This document shows, one piece after another, positions 1-12,912 of a stretch of 64,000 bases of DNA. The translations under genes were made by a program, and so were the position numbers. Source of the DNA: Cephalotus follicularis. Lineage: Eukaryota > Streptophyta > Magnoliopsida > Oxalidales > Cephalotaceae. How positions within the stretch are numbered: position 1 is the first letter of the stretch; every line of letters starts with the position of its first letter. Location of the stretch: positions 117,646-181,645 of the forward strand of contig BDDD01000362.1 of the NCBI GenBank assembly GCA_001972305.1, given 5' to 3'. The notes under the pieces are model-generated. The model worked only from the letters and a program-made list of their open reading frames with translations, did not search any database and was not told the DNA's origin.

Positions 1-3000
1 TCTCCGTGAATTTGTGGATGAGACTACAGCAATTGGGTTATGGAATAAACTGGAGAGTTACTACATGACAACAGGTTGTATCTCAAACAACGCCTTTATA
101 CTCTTCGAATGAAGGAAGGTATGTCCGTAAAAGATTTTATTGATAATTTTAATAAGATGATTCATGATTTGAAGAATACAAATATTAAAATTGATGATGA
201 AGATCAAGCCTTGATCTTATTGTGTTCGTTGCCATCTTCATATGATCACTTTGTGGATACTATGTTATATGGTAGAGACTTCATTGATGTAAATGATGTT
301 AAGGATGCATTGTAGTCTAGGGAGTTGAAGAAAAATGTGTCAGAAAATATGGGGGAGAATCAGACAGAAGGTCTGGTAGCTAGAGGCAGGAACTGGGAGA
401 GAGGATCAAGTAAAAGGGGTAAGTCGCGGTCTAAGTCGAGAGCTAAGTATTTTTCGATGCTTTATTTGTAATGAAACTTGGCACTGGAAAGTTGATTGTC
501 CGAGATACAAGGGAAAGGGAATAGCTAAAGGGAATACAGTCGAAGCTAATGCAAGTGTAGTGCATGAAAGTTCGAATGAGGCTGATACAGATTTAGTTCT
601 GTCTGTTAGCGTAAATAACACCAGTAGTTGGATTCTTGATTCGGGATGTTCTTTTCACATGACACCTAACAGGGATTGGTTCGCCACCTATGACGTCAAG
701 GAGGGGAAAGTTCTGTTGGGGGACAACAATGCATTGAAGATTGTCAGATGTGGAAAAATTCAGATCAAGATGTTTGACGGTGTGATTAGAACTTGGGAAT
801 GCTTGGCATGTTCCGGGGTTGAAGAAAAACCTGATTTCCTTGGGGGTTTTAGATTCTCATGGTTGCAAGTTTAGCGGGGAGAATGGGATAATCAAAGTAC
901 TTAGGGGTGCACTGGTAATTATGAAAGGAAAGAAGATCGATGGCTTATATTAGCTGCAGGGGAATACCGTGTTGGGTACTGCAGCAGTTACTTCTTCGTC
1001 AGGGGATAAAGATACTGATACTACTCGGCTTTGGCATATGCGTTTGGGGCATATGAGTGAGAGAGGGTTGCAAATTCTGTCCAAGAAGGGTTTGCTAGCT
1101 GGAGTGAAGTCGGGAAAACTGGAATTATGTGAGCATTATGTGTATGGAAAACAGTGTAGGGTGAAATTCAGTACAGCCATTCACAAGACCAAGGGTATTT
1201 TGGATTATATTCATTCTGATCTTTGGGGTCCCTCTTCACAGGTGTCACTTGGAGGAAGCCGGTATTTGATGACCTTGATTGATGACTACTCTAGAAAGGT
1301 CTGGACATATTTTCTGAAGAGTAAGGATGAGGCGTTTGGCAAGTTCAAGCAGTGAAAAACCATGGTAGAGAAGAAAACATGAAGAGTGGTTAAGACTCTA
1401 CGGACTGACAATGGTTTGGAGTACTGCTAGGGGGAATTTGACAAGTTCTGCAAGGATGAAGGTATAGTGAGACACCACACTGTACGGAAAACACCACAAC
1501 AGAATGGAGTTGCGGAACGGATGAATAGAATGTTATTAGAAAGAGCTCGCTGCATACTTTCTAATACTGGTCTCTCGAAGAAGTATTGGGCTGAGGCAGT
1601 TCATACAGCAGTTTACCTGGTAAATAGGTCTCCATCAATAACCATTGAGTTACAGACTCCACAGGAGGTATGATCAGGTACCGCGGGTGATTATTCTGGT
1701 TTGAAAGTATTTGGTTGTCATGCTTATGCTCACGTGAATGATGGTCAACTTGAGCCGAGGGCAAAGAAGTACATATTTCTAGGGTATGCAGATGGGGTGA
1801 AAGGGTATCGATTGTGGTGCATTGAAAATCCTAAGTCGTCAAAATTTCTTATTAGCAGAGATGTAACATTTGATGAGTCTGCTATGGTCAACCAGAAGGA
1901 GAAGTCTCTTGAGAATAGTGAGAAAGACCTTGGTGTAGAGAAACATGTGGAGTTTAGTATAGAAGCTCCAAGAAGGGAAGATGAAGCTTGTCAGTCAGTC
2001 AACTCAAATCGAATTGCAAGATCATGATGAAAATGGAGTAATTCAGGAGCAACAGTACAGTATTGCTAGAGGCAGAGAGATGAGGCAGATTAGACCACCA
2101 CTGAGATACAGTTATGCGGACACGGTAGCCTTTTCTTTGTCAGTTGCTGAAAGTGTTGAAGGAGAAGAACCGTCCACTTATAAGGAAGCAGTGAAAAGCA
2201 AAGAATCAGCGGAGTAGGTAACTGCTATGAATGAAGAAATTCAGTCTCTTGAAAAGAACAAGACTTGGGAGTTAGTGAAGCTGCCAAAGGGGAAACGAGT
2301 TGTAGGTTGTAAGTGGATCTTCAAGAAAAAGGAAGGTATACCGGGGGTTGAGGCAAAGAGGTTCAAGGCACGGTTAGTAGCTAAGGGTTTTACTCAAAAG
2401 GAGGAAGTGGACTTTCATGAAGTATTTTCTCCAGTTGTGAAGCATAGCTCGATGCACGTGTTACTCGCTATGGTTGCTTGTCAAGACTTGGAGCTTGAGC
2501 AATCGGATGTCAAGACAACGTTCTTACATGGTGAGTTAGATGAATAGATTTACATGTCTCAGCTAGAGGGTTATCATTTTTCGGGGAAAGAAGATCATAT
2601 GTGGCTACTGAAGAAATCCTTGTATGGATTGAAGCAATCTCTTAGACAGTGGTATAAAAGGTTTGATACTTTTATGATCAAGAACAGTTATTGTCGATGT
2701 GAGTATGATAGCTGTGTGTACTTGAAGAAACTCCCGGATGGTTCTTTTATATATCTGTTGTTATATGTTGATGACATGTTGATTGCGTCAAAGGATAAAT
2801 TCGAGATCAACACATTGAAGGCTCAATTAAGTAGTGAATTTGAAATGAAGGATTTGGGCGCAGCCAAGAAGATATGGGGTATGGAGATTCAAAGGGATCG
2901 TCAAGCTAGACGGTTATATGTATCTCAAGAAAAGTATATCGAGAAAGTGCTTGAGAGGTTTGGGATGGAAAAGTCTAAACCAGTAAGTACTCCGTTGGCT

Positions 3001-3808
3001 GGACATTTCAAATTGTCAGATTCATTATCGCCGAAGACTGAGGTTGAGGTGGAGCACATGTCTCGTGTTCCATATGCTAGTGCGGTTGGTAGTCTGATGT
3101 ATGCCATGGTGTACACTAGGCCAGATATTTCACATGCTATGAGTGTGGTTAGCTGATATATGATTAATCCAGGTGAAGCTCACTAGGATATTGTGAAATG
3201 GATAATGAGATATTTGAGAGGTTCTACAGATGTCGGGTTAGTCTATGGCAGCGGTGGAGTTGCTAGCATGGATGTTGTGGGCTATTTTGATTATGCAGGT
3301 GACATAGATAAGCGGAGATCCCTCGCGGGATATGTTTCCACTTTGTCAGGCTGTGCAGCTAGTTGGAAGGCAACTTTGCAACCAACGGTGGCCTTGTCGA
3401 CGACGGAGGCAGAATACATGGCATTGACTGAGGCAGTGAAAGAAGTTATCTGGTTGCGTGGTTTGGTTGGTAGTCTTGGTTTGATACAGCAGGTTTCGAC
3501 AGTGTATTGTGATAGCTAGAGTGTCATTCATTTGAGTAAGAATCAGATGTTTCATGAGAGAATCAAGCACATCGGTGTCAGATATCACTTCATTCGGGAT
3601 GTTATCGAAGGAGATGAAATTGCGGTTCAGAAAATAGCCATAGCCGAGAATCCAGCAGATATGTTGACTAAACCGGTTCCTGGAATTAAGTTCAAGCTTT
3701 GCTTGGACTTAATTGGATGTTGTAGATAAACTCTTGGGGATGGCAGATATGAATGATGTGAAGTAGCTGATGTGAATGTTGGAGAAAATTTGATCCAAGG
3801 TGGAGATT

Positions 3809-4457
3809 TGTTGAGTTTGGCTAAAATTTTATGCATTTCTGCAAAATCCAGTCAGCTGTCAAGGTTGGACAGTCGACTGGATTGGATGAGCAGCCAGTTG
3901 CCAAGGATGGGCAGCCAACTGGAATGCAGAGTCTGGAGTTGTTATTAAACTGTAGAATCCAGTCGGCTGTCAAGGTTGGACAGCCGACTGGATCAACAAG
4001 ACAGTCGGCTGGTGTCTGATGACAGCCGACTGTTGGCGCGACTTGGGAAATCCGTTTTAACAAAAACAGTCAGCTGCCTCGGTAGACATTCGACTGCTTT
4101 GGGGAGACAGTCGACTGGATTTTATGTCCAGCCGACTGTCCAGTGACTTGTATAAATAGGGAAGTTTTTCTTAGGTCAAAAGGAAGAGAGCAACAGGAGA
4201 GATAGCAGCCGTCAACCGATTTTGCACTAGAGAGTAGGTCTTTCTGGGTGTAACAAGGGCTAAAGGTTTGTGAGCAACTCATTGTAATCTCATATTTACA
4301 TAGTGAAAAAACCATATCACCTCTGCCCGTGGACGTAGATCACATTGATCGAACCACGTAAATCTTGTGTCGATTTATCTTTATTGTCTTGTGTGTGTTT
4401 GCTTGATTAAACTTTGTTATTAGGTTGTTAGAGTTTTCGAGGCTTGTTTTTACAACA
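3809..4457 (+). repeat. 3' LTR of Copia element A
   Basis: Starts TGTTGAG just after a purine-rich stretch and ends ACAACA, so the 5-bp termini TGTTG/CAACA are inverted repeats, as expected for an LTR. A TATA-like box (TATAAATAG) lies at 4151. The region upstream of it is filled with a degenerate palindromic decamer array. A second, reversed and truncated copy of this LTR lies at 13561-14027, which confirms the left boundary. Confidence 0.88.
3845..4140. repeat. CAGYCGACTG palindromic word array in LTR A
   Basis: About a dozen variants of the near-palindrome CAGYCGACTG (for example CAGTCGACTG and CAGCCGACTG) are spaced irregularly by about 15-35 bases upstream of the LTR TATA box. The spacing is not constant, so this is an interspersed word cluster and not a simple tandem minisatellite. 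Confidence 0.85.
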
Positions 4458-5286
4458 ATTAGTCCAAGTGCTCGTGAAATCATTTGTATATGCACCGATA
4501 GCGAAGGACCTAGTAAAGAAATTGGAGGTATTAAGGAGAAATAAAACTACCTTTTATTTTCTTATCTTCTTAAGTAGCTTCTTGATTAATGGTCATGTAA
4601 GGGATTCGAACATTCTCTGTTCCTCGACTTCGTTTTCCACTCTGTTATCTTACCATATAAAAAAAAACACACATTTATTTCTGTAAAGTTTTGACGTCGT
4701 GTGCCAAGAATATGTGTGCATATACAAATATTGTAGTGCACCAACAATGGATCTATATTTATTAATTCATTTTTAATATTTAGATTATATGTGATGTTGT
4801 GGAAGTTTATTTGTTTAACAGTTAAGATGAATCGCAACGTTTTGTAACTCGAATAATTTGATAACTTATTTGTAATGCATTTGTGATGTCACCCATTTAT
4901 GGTTAATAACATTACTCGTAACAAACATATAGACATGATAAGTGCTAATGAGCATTTTGTTTACATTAAGTGTTGTAGAGATAAAGAGAGCAAAGAAAGA
5001 AAAGAAATTTTCGGTACCGTATAATGAAGAATAAGAAGAAAATATGATAAAAGATGTTAGAGCTGAGTTTTTAAAAAATGAATAAGGATAATTTTATCTA
5101 AAAATTCTATTAAGATGTTCTATTATAGAATAAGATAAAAAATGAAATCTTAACTAACAAATTGTATTAAGATATATTCAAACTCAATCTTAACGAATAA
5201 ACAAACATTATTATTTGGTCAAAATCTAATACATCACTTTAAGTTCTCCAAGATCAAGTAAAGACAATGTGGCGCAAGCACGCTAG
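4458..5286. other. Non-coding AT-rich spacer
   Basis: No gene, RNA or repeat that I can support. Short ORFs here lack any recognisable domain. The stretch separates Copia A from the tail of the LINE. Confidence 0.6.
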
Positions 5287-5382
5287 TTTTTTTTTTTTTT
5301 TTAATCTGAGGCGGCACTCAGAAGCATTTTATATAAAAAAGCGGTCAGGGCTTAAAAACCTGGACCGGGGAAGGGGAGGATG

Positions 5383-5545
5383 GAGCAGTGCATAAAACTT
5401 ACCCCTACAAAATATATACTCATCTCGAAGAGATGTTAAACCAAAAAGCTTGGGCAGTGCATAAGACTTACCCATTTGTACACTATATTCCCCACTATTG
5501 GGGGACATAACAAAAGTATAAGACAGTGCATAAGACTTACCCTTG
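5383..5545 (-). repeat. Three ~69-bp repeats in the LINE 3' UTR
   Basis: The phrase CAGTGCATAARACTTACCC appears three times, beginning near 5385, 5455 and 5524, so the period is about 70 bases. It lies between the RNase H stop and the poly(A) tail and is probably part of the LINE 3' UTR. Confidence 0.75.
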
Positions 5546-5675
5546 GAAATAATAAAAACCCTCACTAACGGAGGTAAATACATTAACAAAAAGTATAAAC
5601 AACCTGCAAAACAGTTACAGAACCTGCAAAACAGATAAACTATAGCAACAAAAAGAGATAGGGAGGGGAGGGAAA

Positions 5676-7519
5676 CTAAGGGGGTCTATACTGGGGCTGA
5701 CCCAAAAGATCAGCCTGGTAAGCAGCGAAGCACGTGGAAGGCAGAGAATCCCTATCAAAGGTAGAAATGTCGTGACAAGAGTGGCCATGAGCAGCAAGTC
5801 TATCGGCAAGCCCATTGCCTGCCCTGAAGACATGAGAAATCGAGACATTAGGGGATATGAGATTCTTACAATCTCTCAGAATATACTCGATGGCCCAAGG
5901 AGGATCCAACAGATCATTAAAGTAGTTGACAATAAAAAGGGAGTCCAGTTCCATGGAAGGGATGGATATACCTCTCTCCGTGCAGAGGCGTAGGCCGAGG
6001 TGCATGGCTTTCGCTTCGGCTTCTGCACTGTTACCAGTGCCAAAAGACGAAGAGAAAGCCATGATGATCTCACCGAAGTGATTCCGGACGACCCCACCCC
6101 CCGCACAGAGGTTATTGATGCTGGATCCATCCATATTGAGCTTCAGGGTACCAAAGGGAGGGACCTGCCATTTGATCCAGGTTCCTTGACGTACATCGAT
6201 AGGAATCTGGTTGATGTTGAGCGAGGTTAAGCTCAACTGATTGAGGAGGGAGCCATGAGATTTGGGATTAAAGGAGGCGGAAAGATCGTGAATGCCTTTG
6301 AGAACTTGATTTTTGATGCAAATCCAGGACATACTGGACCCAGCAAAGATGACAGAGTTTCGGGATAACCAGATATTCCATAGGGACAGGGCCGCTATGG
6401 AAGTGGTGACTATGCCGAAGTGGGTGGATAAATTAATTTTCTGGAGCCAGTACTCCAACAAAGAGGGCATATCCCAGCACGAAGAGAGGTTGAGAGCTTC
6501 GCTGAAATAACCCCAGATGTGCGTACCCACTTCTCCTTGAAAAAGGAGGTGTTCCAAGCTTTCTGTATTGGGGTTAGAACAGCAGGGGCATTTGGAGGCC
6601 AAAGAGATGCCTCTTTGTTGGATGATTTTGTCCACAGAGATGCCATTGAAAACTGCTTTCCATATAAAGAAAGCAATTCTAGAGGGGATAAAAGCATTCC
6701 AAATGTACTTGGCCCAATGGCAGACATTACCTTTATGCCGCATTTCTTCATAAAGAAGAGACGAGGAACATTTGCCTGGGGAGCTAAGGTAAAAATAAGC
6801 TTGTCCTGTCCCTCAGTGAGCTTGATGGACTTAGCCACCTCTTTTTGGGGGGAGTCGAGGAGGACTTCCAGGAGAGGAGGGATGTTCAGAGCCTCTTTAA
6901 CCGATAGCGTGGGGAGAGGGCAAGCAGGAAACCAGAGGGGGCGGCCGAGCCAGTTCTCTTTCCAAAAGGAAGAGTTCCCCGATCGGATTATCATGCGGGA
7001 GAGATTGGATATGAGCGGGAGATGTTTCGCTATGGCTTTCCAACAGTGAGACGAAGACGGTCTGATACCTTTTTGGAGAATATGGTGAAAAGTGCCATAT
7101 TTGCTTCTCACAATTTGGGCCCAGAGGGAGTCTCCTTGAGTGAAGCGCCAAGCAAATTTGGATTGGAGGGATTGCATCACCGTGTTCATGTTCCGTATGC
7201 CTAAGCCCCCTTCTGCATAAGGGTGACATATCTGATGCCATCCGATCCAGTGAAGTCTGTTGTTGCCTTGGGAATTCCAAAGGAAGTTAGCAAATAGTTT
7301 TTGGATACGGTTGGACACCATTTTTGGCACTTTAAACAGCGAGAGGATGTGGATGGGCATGGAGGATAGGACACTTTTGATAAGAGTAATTTTCCCTCCA
7401 AAGGAGAGAAGTTTACATTTCCAGTTTTGGATTCTGGAGGAGATACGTTCCACAAGGTCTTCAAAGTACAGGGCCTTAGCTCTTCCTTTGAAGAGGGGAG
7501 AGATTGTCCAGCTGCTCAA
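5676..7519 (-). pseudogene. LINE reverse transcriptase C-terminus, zf-RVT and RNase H
   Basis: Two overlapping minus-strand frames carry one protein. The upstream frame (7519 to about 6750) has the post-RT region with LLSFGGKITLIKSVLSSMP and the GGLGIRNMN motif. The coding then changes frame near 6740-6760, so there is at least one frameshift. The downstream frame (6743-5676) has a zf-RVT-like segment (CPCC...EHLLF; the usual following Cys is replaced) and an RNase H domain. All four expected acidic positions of RNase H are present: NMDG, AEAEA, ELDS and GNGLADRLA. It would act in first-strand synthesis and RNA removal during target-primed insertion. Because of truncation and frameshift it is not a working copy. 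Confidence 0.86.
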
Positions 7520-7525
7520 ATTTTA

Positions 7526-8466
7526 AACGAGGGTTTGACTCCTTGTTTGTAATTGGTCCATGATGTCAACTCATGGGCACTTAATATTATTATTCAACAT
7601 ATAAACATTATAATTGGGTTTTTTTTTTCTTTTGTGGGGCATACTCATCCAATAAAAAAATGAGATTAATTAAATTATTTAAATAGAAATATAAGTTTAA
7701 ATATTGACCTAAGTCAAACTAAACCTATATTCACAATCGTTAGATTAGGATCCTTTCATTTTTTTCTCATTTATTATCGTCAATTTAATCCAAAGTACCA
7801 CATATTATTGAGATCTTAAATTTTTTGTGCTTATTTATACGTTTACAATATCCCGATTATATAACCAATGGAAATGTGGATTCAAGTGATATATCTGGAA
7901 CAACCACTCATAACTACACACATAAAAATAGTTATGTAAGTCACAGATAACTATTAAAGAATATTTTGTCAATCCATTTGAACATAAACTATTATACGTC
8001 TTTTTTTTAAATAGTGAAATTATTAGATAGATACGATCTATCACGTAACATGCGGACACAAACAAAAAGTTTTTAAGATAAGAGTTCAACAAAAAAATGT
8101 GTATTTTTATTATTGATTATGTCTTTGTGGCTCGTGTGGACCATAATTTCATGAGGCCATAAGCAAACCATGCTGCTAATCCAAACACTAAACAAGGTTT
8201 GCAAGGTTTGGGGAATGTGTTGCGTTCAAAAACATTTACAACAGAATGCAGCTTATTAACGATGCACTAAATTCAAGTGAATGAGAATTAAATTGTAGAT
8301 GAATTGAAAAATCGCTTCAACTTAATTAGAAAGAAACGCCAACCAAATGAATACAGAAATCTTAGGATAATCTAATCAATGAACAAAAGAATTGAAACTT
8401 GTAAGACAATCAATCAAAAGGTAAAAGATATGGGTGGAAACACAGAAATATTAATGATGAAGCTAG
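7526..8466. other. Non-coding AT-rich spacer
   Basis: Intergenic sequence between the LINE and the 3' end of the minus-strand NPH3-family gene. The right-hand part, about 8150-8466, is likely to include that gene's 3' UTR. No other feature is recognised. Confidence 0.6.
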
Positions 8467-10835
8467 TTAGTGAGCCACCTGACCATGTCCAAGATATAGG
8501 TGTCCATTGGCAGATGGTGTGGGTGCCTTAACATCACAGGACTTTCTATCTTTGGGATTGCAGCACTCTGCTTTCTGTTTAAAGCCTAACCTCTTGCTGA
8601 AAATCTTCCAGCTTCTCTTTGTCTTCACCAGCTTCTGAAGCTCTTGCTTCATGCTTGAACAGTCCTTCTCAAGCTCGTGAACACGCTCCCTCATGTCGTT
8701 AGCAACCACAACTCGCTCTTGGGCATCTGTTTTAGGGAATCCAAAGGCTCCACTGGGATTCTGAGAGTTGTCAAGATTGTCAGAGACGAAGAACCAGCCA
8801 GATATTGATGTGCGTAGCCGAAGCTGTTCGAAGAAGAGGACTTGTACGATTACTCGAAGAGGCAGCCTCTCATTCTGGGCTGCATGGGTGCTAGCCTCCA
8901 ATGACAGCTTCTGGCAGTTCATGAGTCTGCAAAGGTGTTCTCTTTCAGTATCTGTAATCCAATGATGTGCCTGAAGTTTCAAAATATAAAATGTCAAGTC
9001 AATTGTGACTCCAAAACCAATAGTATGAGTCCACAGATACTGCACCCTTTTTGTATTAATTCAAGTTTTAATGAAAAGGCAAAATTCATAAACAAGAGAT
9101 GAGGCATGCATTTGGTATTGAGTTACCTTCAAGTAGACATCAATTGCATGATAAATGCCATCATCAATCGGCCTCGCATAATCAGGGATGACAGCAGCTA
9201 GTGCCTCAAATTTAGGGAGCTTCAAATTAACATCTGGAGCCACCTCAGCCAGAAACCCATCCACCAGAGTGGCCACCATCGTCATAGGTGTAAGTGCATC
9301 AGCCTGACTCAACAATTGCCCCTCCTCAACTATGCAAGGAGAAGACGGTACAGCTGCACCCTGGTATACAACCATAAAATGATCAAGTATCCTCTGCACA
9401 CAGTCTATATCATAAAGGGTCTCCGTGAAACCCATGTTTGGAATGAGAAGATCTACGAGTGCAGCTTGGTCCATCTGAGCTCCCACCTTCTTCTCTAAAC
9501 TCTCTCTGCAAGATGGACTTGCTTGTAAGACCATAGCGGTTCGAAGCAGCCTAAGCAGAAACTTGGTGCATGTAACTCCCTTCTTATTAGGAAGCAAGCC
9601 CACAATCTCTTCAAGAAGAGCCCTTTGATCAGCCTCCGAAGGTGTGGGAATAGTCGTCCCTGAGTTGACATGGCTTGTATCATTGAAGCTCGCTTGCCTA
9701 TTCATTAGAGGGAGGTACCTCTTAGCATAGTATATCAGGGCTGCTGCAATACTCTCAGGTTTCATGCCTCTAGATTCCACAGCAAGTATCACGCGTTTAT
9801 ATAAGGGTAAACTAAGAAACGACACATCCTCAAACCACCAATCATCACCTGTTGCTTTTGGCTTAGTGACAGCAGATATTCCATTCCATAAGACTTTGCC
9901 TGCCGGGCTCTGCGTGTTGTTCTGTCCGGACACAGGCCAATTGAACAAGCTTGGATCTGCACAAGCTTTGATTGCCAAGGAATCTATGCACCTTGAAACA
10001 ATGTGAAGCTCCTCTGCATATGGGAGAACTTCTTCACAGGTTTCAAGAGCTTTTATGGAGTCTACCCAATTGCCAAATACTTCGTTAAGGAAAGCTTCTG
10101 CTTGCGCAATCAGATTCCCTTCTCCATAGTTCTCATTCATTAGGAGGTATTCTGCAGCGCACCTGATGCCCACTATGTTGAAGGCAGTGAGCTCTATTTT
10201 AACACCATAGCAGAATTTGGTTATAAGCTCAAATGCTTTTGCTCCACCAGGTAGGTCATTAAGATTTAAGACGCAACCCGATCCATCCTCATTCACAAAC
10301 TCCTCAATCAGCCTCTCTATTAATCCACTTCTTGAAAGCAATGGAAACTAGAAAAAATACCAAAATTACACTGATTTGAATTAATAACTCAAGAAAGAAA
10401 TAGATTAGATAGTAGGAAAGTAAAGAAGAAACAAAACTAGATAAAAGAACCTTGTGGAGATTAAAAGACATTTCTCTAACTTCAATGGTAACATCACTTG
10501 GAAGCCCAGTCGTGCAGAGCCTGAAATGGAGACATGATGAGTAAGATCATAAACTTACAGGCAAACATAGAATACTCAAAATTGATTGGACACAGAAGGG
10601 ATTAGCTGCATTTAGATGTGTGGTACACCCCCATAGAGAAAACTAGCACAGACCCATCAAAAATGTCCTAATTTACCAAGTTTCAATGCAGATAAAATAC
10701 CTCGAAACAAATGAAGAATACATGTGATCAAGTCATATATTAGACAAACGTTACATGTTATTGTTGTAGTGCATACCATGTTTGGCCTTCACGATGAAAT
10801 GATTCAGGTTTTGAACCCAGCTTCATGCATGCCAT
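8467..10835 (-). CDS. NPH3/RPT2 family protein (BTB-NPH3), four exons
   Basis: Minus-strand exons are 10835-10777, 10520-10451, 10347-9127 and 8970-8467. All introns have GT..AG ends and the phases join, giving 1854 nt, or 617 residues. The start gives [13 protein letters not shown], the canonical N-terminus of one NPH3 subgroup. The BTB region follows ([13 protein letters not shown], then FPLLSRSG, about residues 20-100). The NPH3 domain begins at about residue 212 with [17 protein letters not shown] and runs past [20 protein letters not shown]-terminal coiled coil ([16 protein letters not shown]) and a basic [12 protein letters not shown] tail complete it. From memory it most resembles Arabidopsis AT5G03250. 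Family members are usually CUL3-type adaptors in phototropin or auxin-transport signalling at the plasma membrane; the exact role here is inferred. The gene looks intact and has no functional partner nearby. Confidence 0.95.
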
Positions 10836-12337
10836 GAGTTATAGTATTACCGAATTTGGCAAACCTTAAAATTTGAAACAGGAAGAGAAGAAGGACAAAA
10901 AATATGTCCAGATTGAAGTGACTAATGACTATACCTCTCATTGTAGTATTAGCGAGAGAGAGAGAAAGAGGTAGCGAGTCTAAAGCAAAGAAATGTAAAG
11001 AGAGAAGGAAACGGATCCATTTGGCCAAGTCTGGAGTTGTGCTTGACTGTGATCTCCTTCGTTTTCTCTTTTTGGATTCAGTCACTAACCGTTAATTAAA
11101 CTGTTTATTTGCCATGCAAACCCACGTTAAAAACATTGATCTTATCCATATCGCAGCAACTTAAACTATTGTATCACAGGAGGAGAGGACGTTAACAAAT
11201 CAATAAATCTGCCTTGTAATATTAAATTATCTTATAATAAAGATAATTTAATCTGGAGAATACAAACAAGTGGCCTTGTAATAATAAATTATCTTATAAA
11301 GAACCACTTAAAAATTCTAAAATCAAAGAGATTAGTAAAAATCTAAAAATCACAATGAATCAAAACTTTGTAAATGAAGAATCTTCATGAATCTAGATTA
11401 AATTTCAACACTTAATTTATTCATATAAAGTGACTTTGAACAAATGAAAAACAGAGTTGCCGCACTAGTTTTATAGGTATTAGAGTCGTATATGTCGCTA
11501 GATTAGTGATATTTGAAGAATTGTTTTACTAGGGTAAAAATTTTTAAAAAAAAAAATGTTATGATTTTGTTTAGTCATGAACACTTTAGCCCATCTAATT
11601 TGATCAAAAACACTTTGATCATATGAGTCAAATGATGGATGTTAACATAAACATATAAGTCAAATAACACCTTTGTTTCTTTTTATCTCTCTATCCTTTT
11701 TATTTAAAAAAAATTCTAATCAATTAAAAATACTAAAGTTAACAAAAACGATGATCCACATCCGAATTTGAACACTCATTAGTAATTTTTATCATAGTGC
11801 ATAGCTTAAATAGTAATGTTGTGGTGGCTCGGGTTGTGGTTGGGGCCCTGTTGGGTGGGAGAATGTGAGGTGCACGCTTGTCAATGTGTATGTGAGAGAC
11901 GCAGTGCTTGTGTTGATGTTGTGGTGGTATTGTTGTTGTGTTGTTGGGTGTGAGCCACAATGGTGGTATTGTTGTTGTGTTGGTTTCAAATATTATTGGC
12001 AATGCTAAAGGTAGTTATAGTTATAGTGATGATAACGTAAGAAAAAGGAATAATGGGGTTGATAATGAAAAGTGTGAGTGTAATGTTTCTTTTATTCGGA
12101 AGTGTTAAATTTATGTTTTGATTGAATTTGAGGGACCAAAACGTATTTGACAAAACTAGAAGGACCAATTTGTCCCATAAGCAAAACTCCATAACCTTAT
12201 CCAAGTATTAAATTTAAAAATAATGTTAAACAACTAGCGTGATTTCAAAAAAAATATAAAAAAAAAAATAATATTATCGATCATAAATAATATGACATTA
12301 TAAGTGAATTGTTAAAATATTATTAGTGATTTTCAAC
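10836..12337. other. NPH3-family upstream region and spacer
   Basis: Sequence upstream of the NPH3-family start codon. A GA-rich run near 10950-10975 probably lies in the 5' UTR. At 11920-11985 a 38-bp unit containing GTGGTATTGTTGTTGTGTTG occurs twice, and it explains the Thr/Pro/His-rich ORFs there. The remainder is AT-rich and shows no gene. Confidence 0.6.
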
Positions 12338-12896
12338 TTGTAAGTCAGTTAACCACCCATGTGATTGGCTTGTGAATGTTGCCTTTGCTTATCTGATATT
12401 GGCCACTAATGGCCAGTGGTAGGCACAGTTTTTTAACGGCCTCACTTTCTTAATTGTTAAGCTAACATTTTTTTATCTCATAGGCAAGATATGTTAAGAG
12501 AAGCACAACGAAGACGGTGATACCACATATAGAGAAAGATTAAAAAAAATAAAGGGTGTTTATTCTGAATTTTGATTATTTTTCTAAGTTTTATTATTGT
12601 ACTGAATCACTAGCAAAAAAATCTATTTGTGTATGATATCTTTGGGACAGTGTTTCATCAAAATACTTGTAAAAGTTGTATTATGATGATTTCTTTGGGT
12701 GAGTGTTATTGTATAGGCGTGTCATATTTTCTTTGTAGTAATAAAAGATAGCTTTGGTGTGATTGTCTCATGGATGCAGGCAAATTACCGAATCACATAA
12801 ATTCTTCTGTCTCACAATTATTTTTTTCTTCAACACTTTCCATTTTTACTGTTTGTTTACGAACTTATTGATCATGTAGAACGTTTATCCGTAACA
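12338..12896 (+). repeat. Left LTR of Copia B (5' end missing)
   Basis: Aligns with the right LTR at 36779-37435 from about its hundredth base onward (shared CCACTAATGGCCAGTG and a shared end TCCGYAACA). The first ~100 bases of the family LTR are not found here, so this copy is truncated on its outer side and no target duplication can be checked. Confidence 0.8.
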
Positions 12897-12912
12897 ATTG
12901 GTATCAGAGTCA
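12897..12912 (+). other. Primer-binding site of Copia B
   Basis: Immediately after the left LTR the sequence reads ATTGGTATCAGAGTC. TGGTATCAGAG is complementary to the 3' end of plant initiator methionine tRNA and is the usual Copia primer site. This is a binding site, not a tRNA gene. Confidence 0.85.

Larger units (their letters stand above)
1..4457 (+). mobile_element. Copia (Ty1) LTR retrotransposon A, 3' portion, decayed
   Basis: Remains of a Copia element running off the left window edge. Parts in order are the end of gag, a protease-type segment with WILDSGCSFHM near 630, integrase with a GVAERMNR-type motif near 1500, reverse transcriptase with YVDDMLIA near 2770, RNase H to about 3730, and a 3' LTR. 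The gene order (integrase before reverse transcriptase) is diagnostic of Copia, and the motifs look Tork/Tnt1-like. The reading frame is broken roughly eight to ten times, so it is a fossil. The 5' LTR is outside the window, so neither LTR-LTR age nor target duplication can be judged here. Confidence 0.93.
5287..7525 (-). mobile_element. LINE (plant L1-type with RNase H), 5'-truncated
   Basis: The minus strand ends in a run of A (T16 on the plus strand at about 5287-5303), as expected for the 3' end of a LINE. Upstream come the end of reverse transcriptase, a zinc-binding RT-associated region and an RNase H domain. The element stops abruptly near 7520 within the RT region, typical of 5' truncation by incomplete reverse transcription. 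I could not find a convincing target-site duplication next to the poly(A) tail. Confidence 0.85.

Noticed and set aside
6000-7526. Plus-strand ORFs up to 176 codons
   Set aside because: They are antisense shadows of the minus-strand LINE protein and have no recognisable domain.
10804-11085. Minus-strand 93-codon ORF at the start of the NPH3-family gene
   Set aside because: It runs in a different frame through the 5' UTR and first exon; the spliced NPH3 frame is clearly the real one.
11739-12002. Thr/Pro/His-rich ORFs
   Set aside because: They come from a short TTGTTGTG-type minisatellite; there is no start context or conserved sequence.
12897-12912. Possible tRNA-related sequence (and the same at 21602-21613)
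   Set aside because: These are primer-binding sites complementary to a tRNA end, not tRNA genes.
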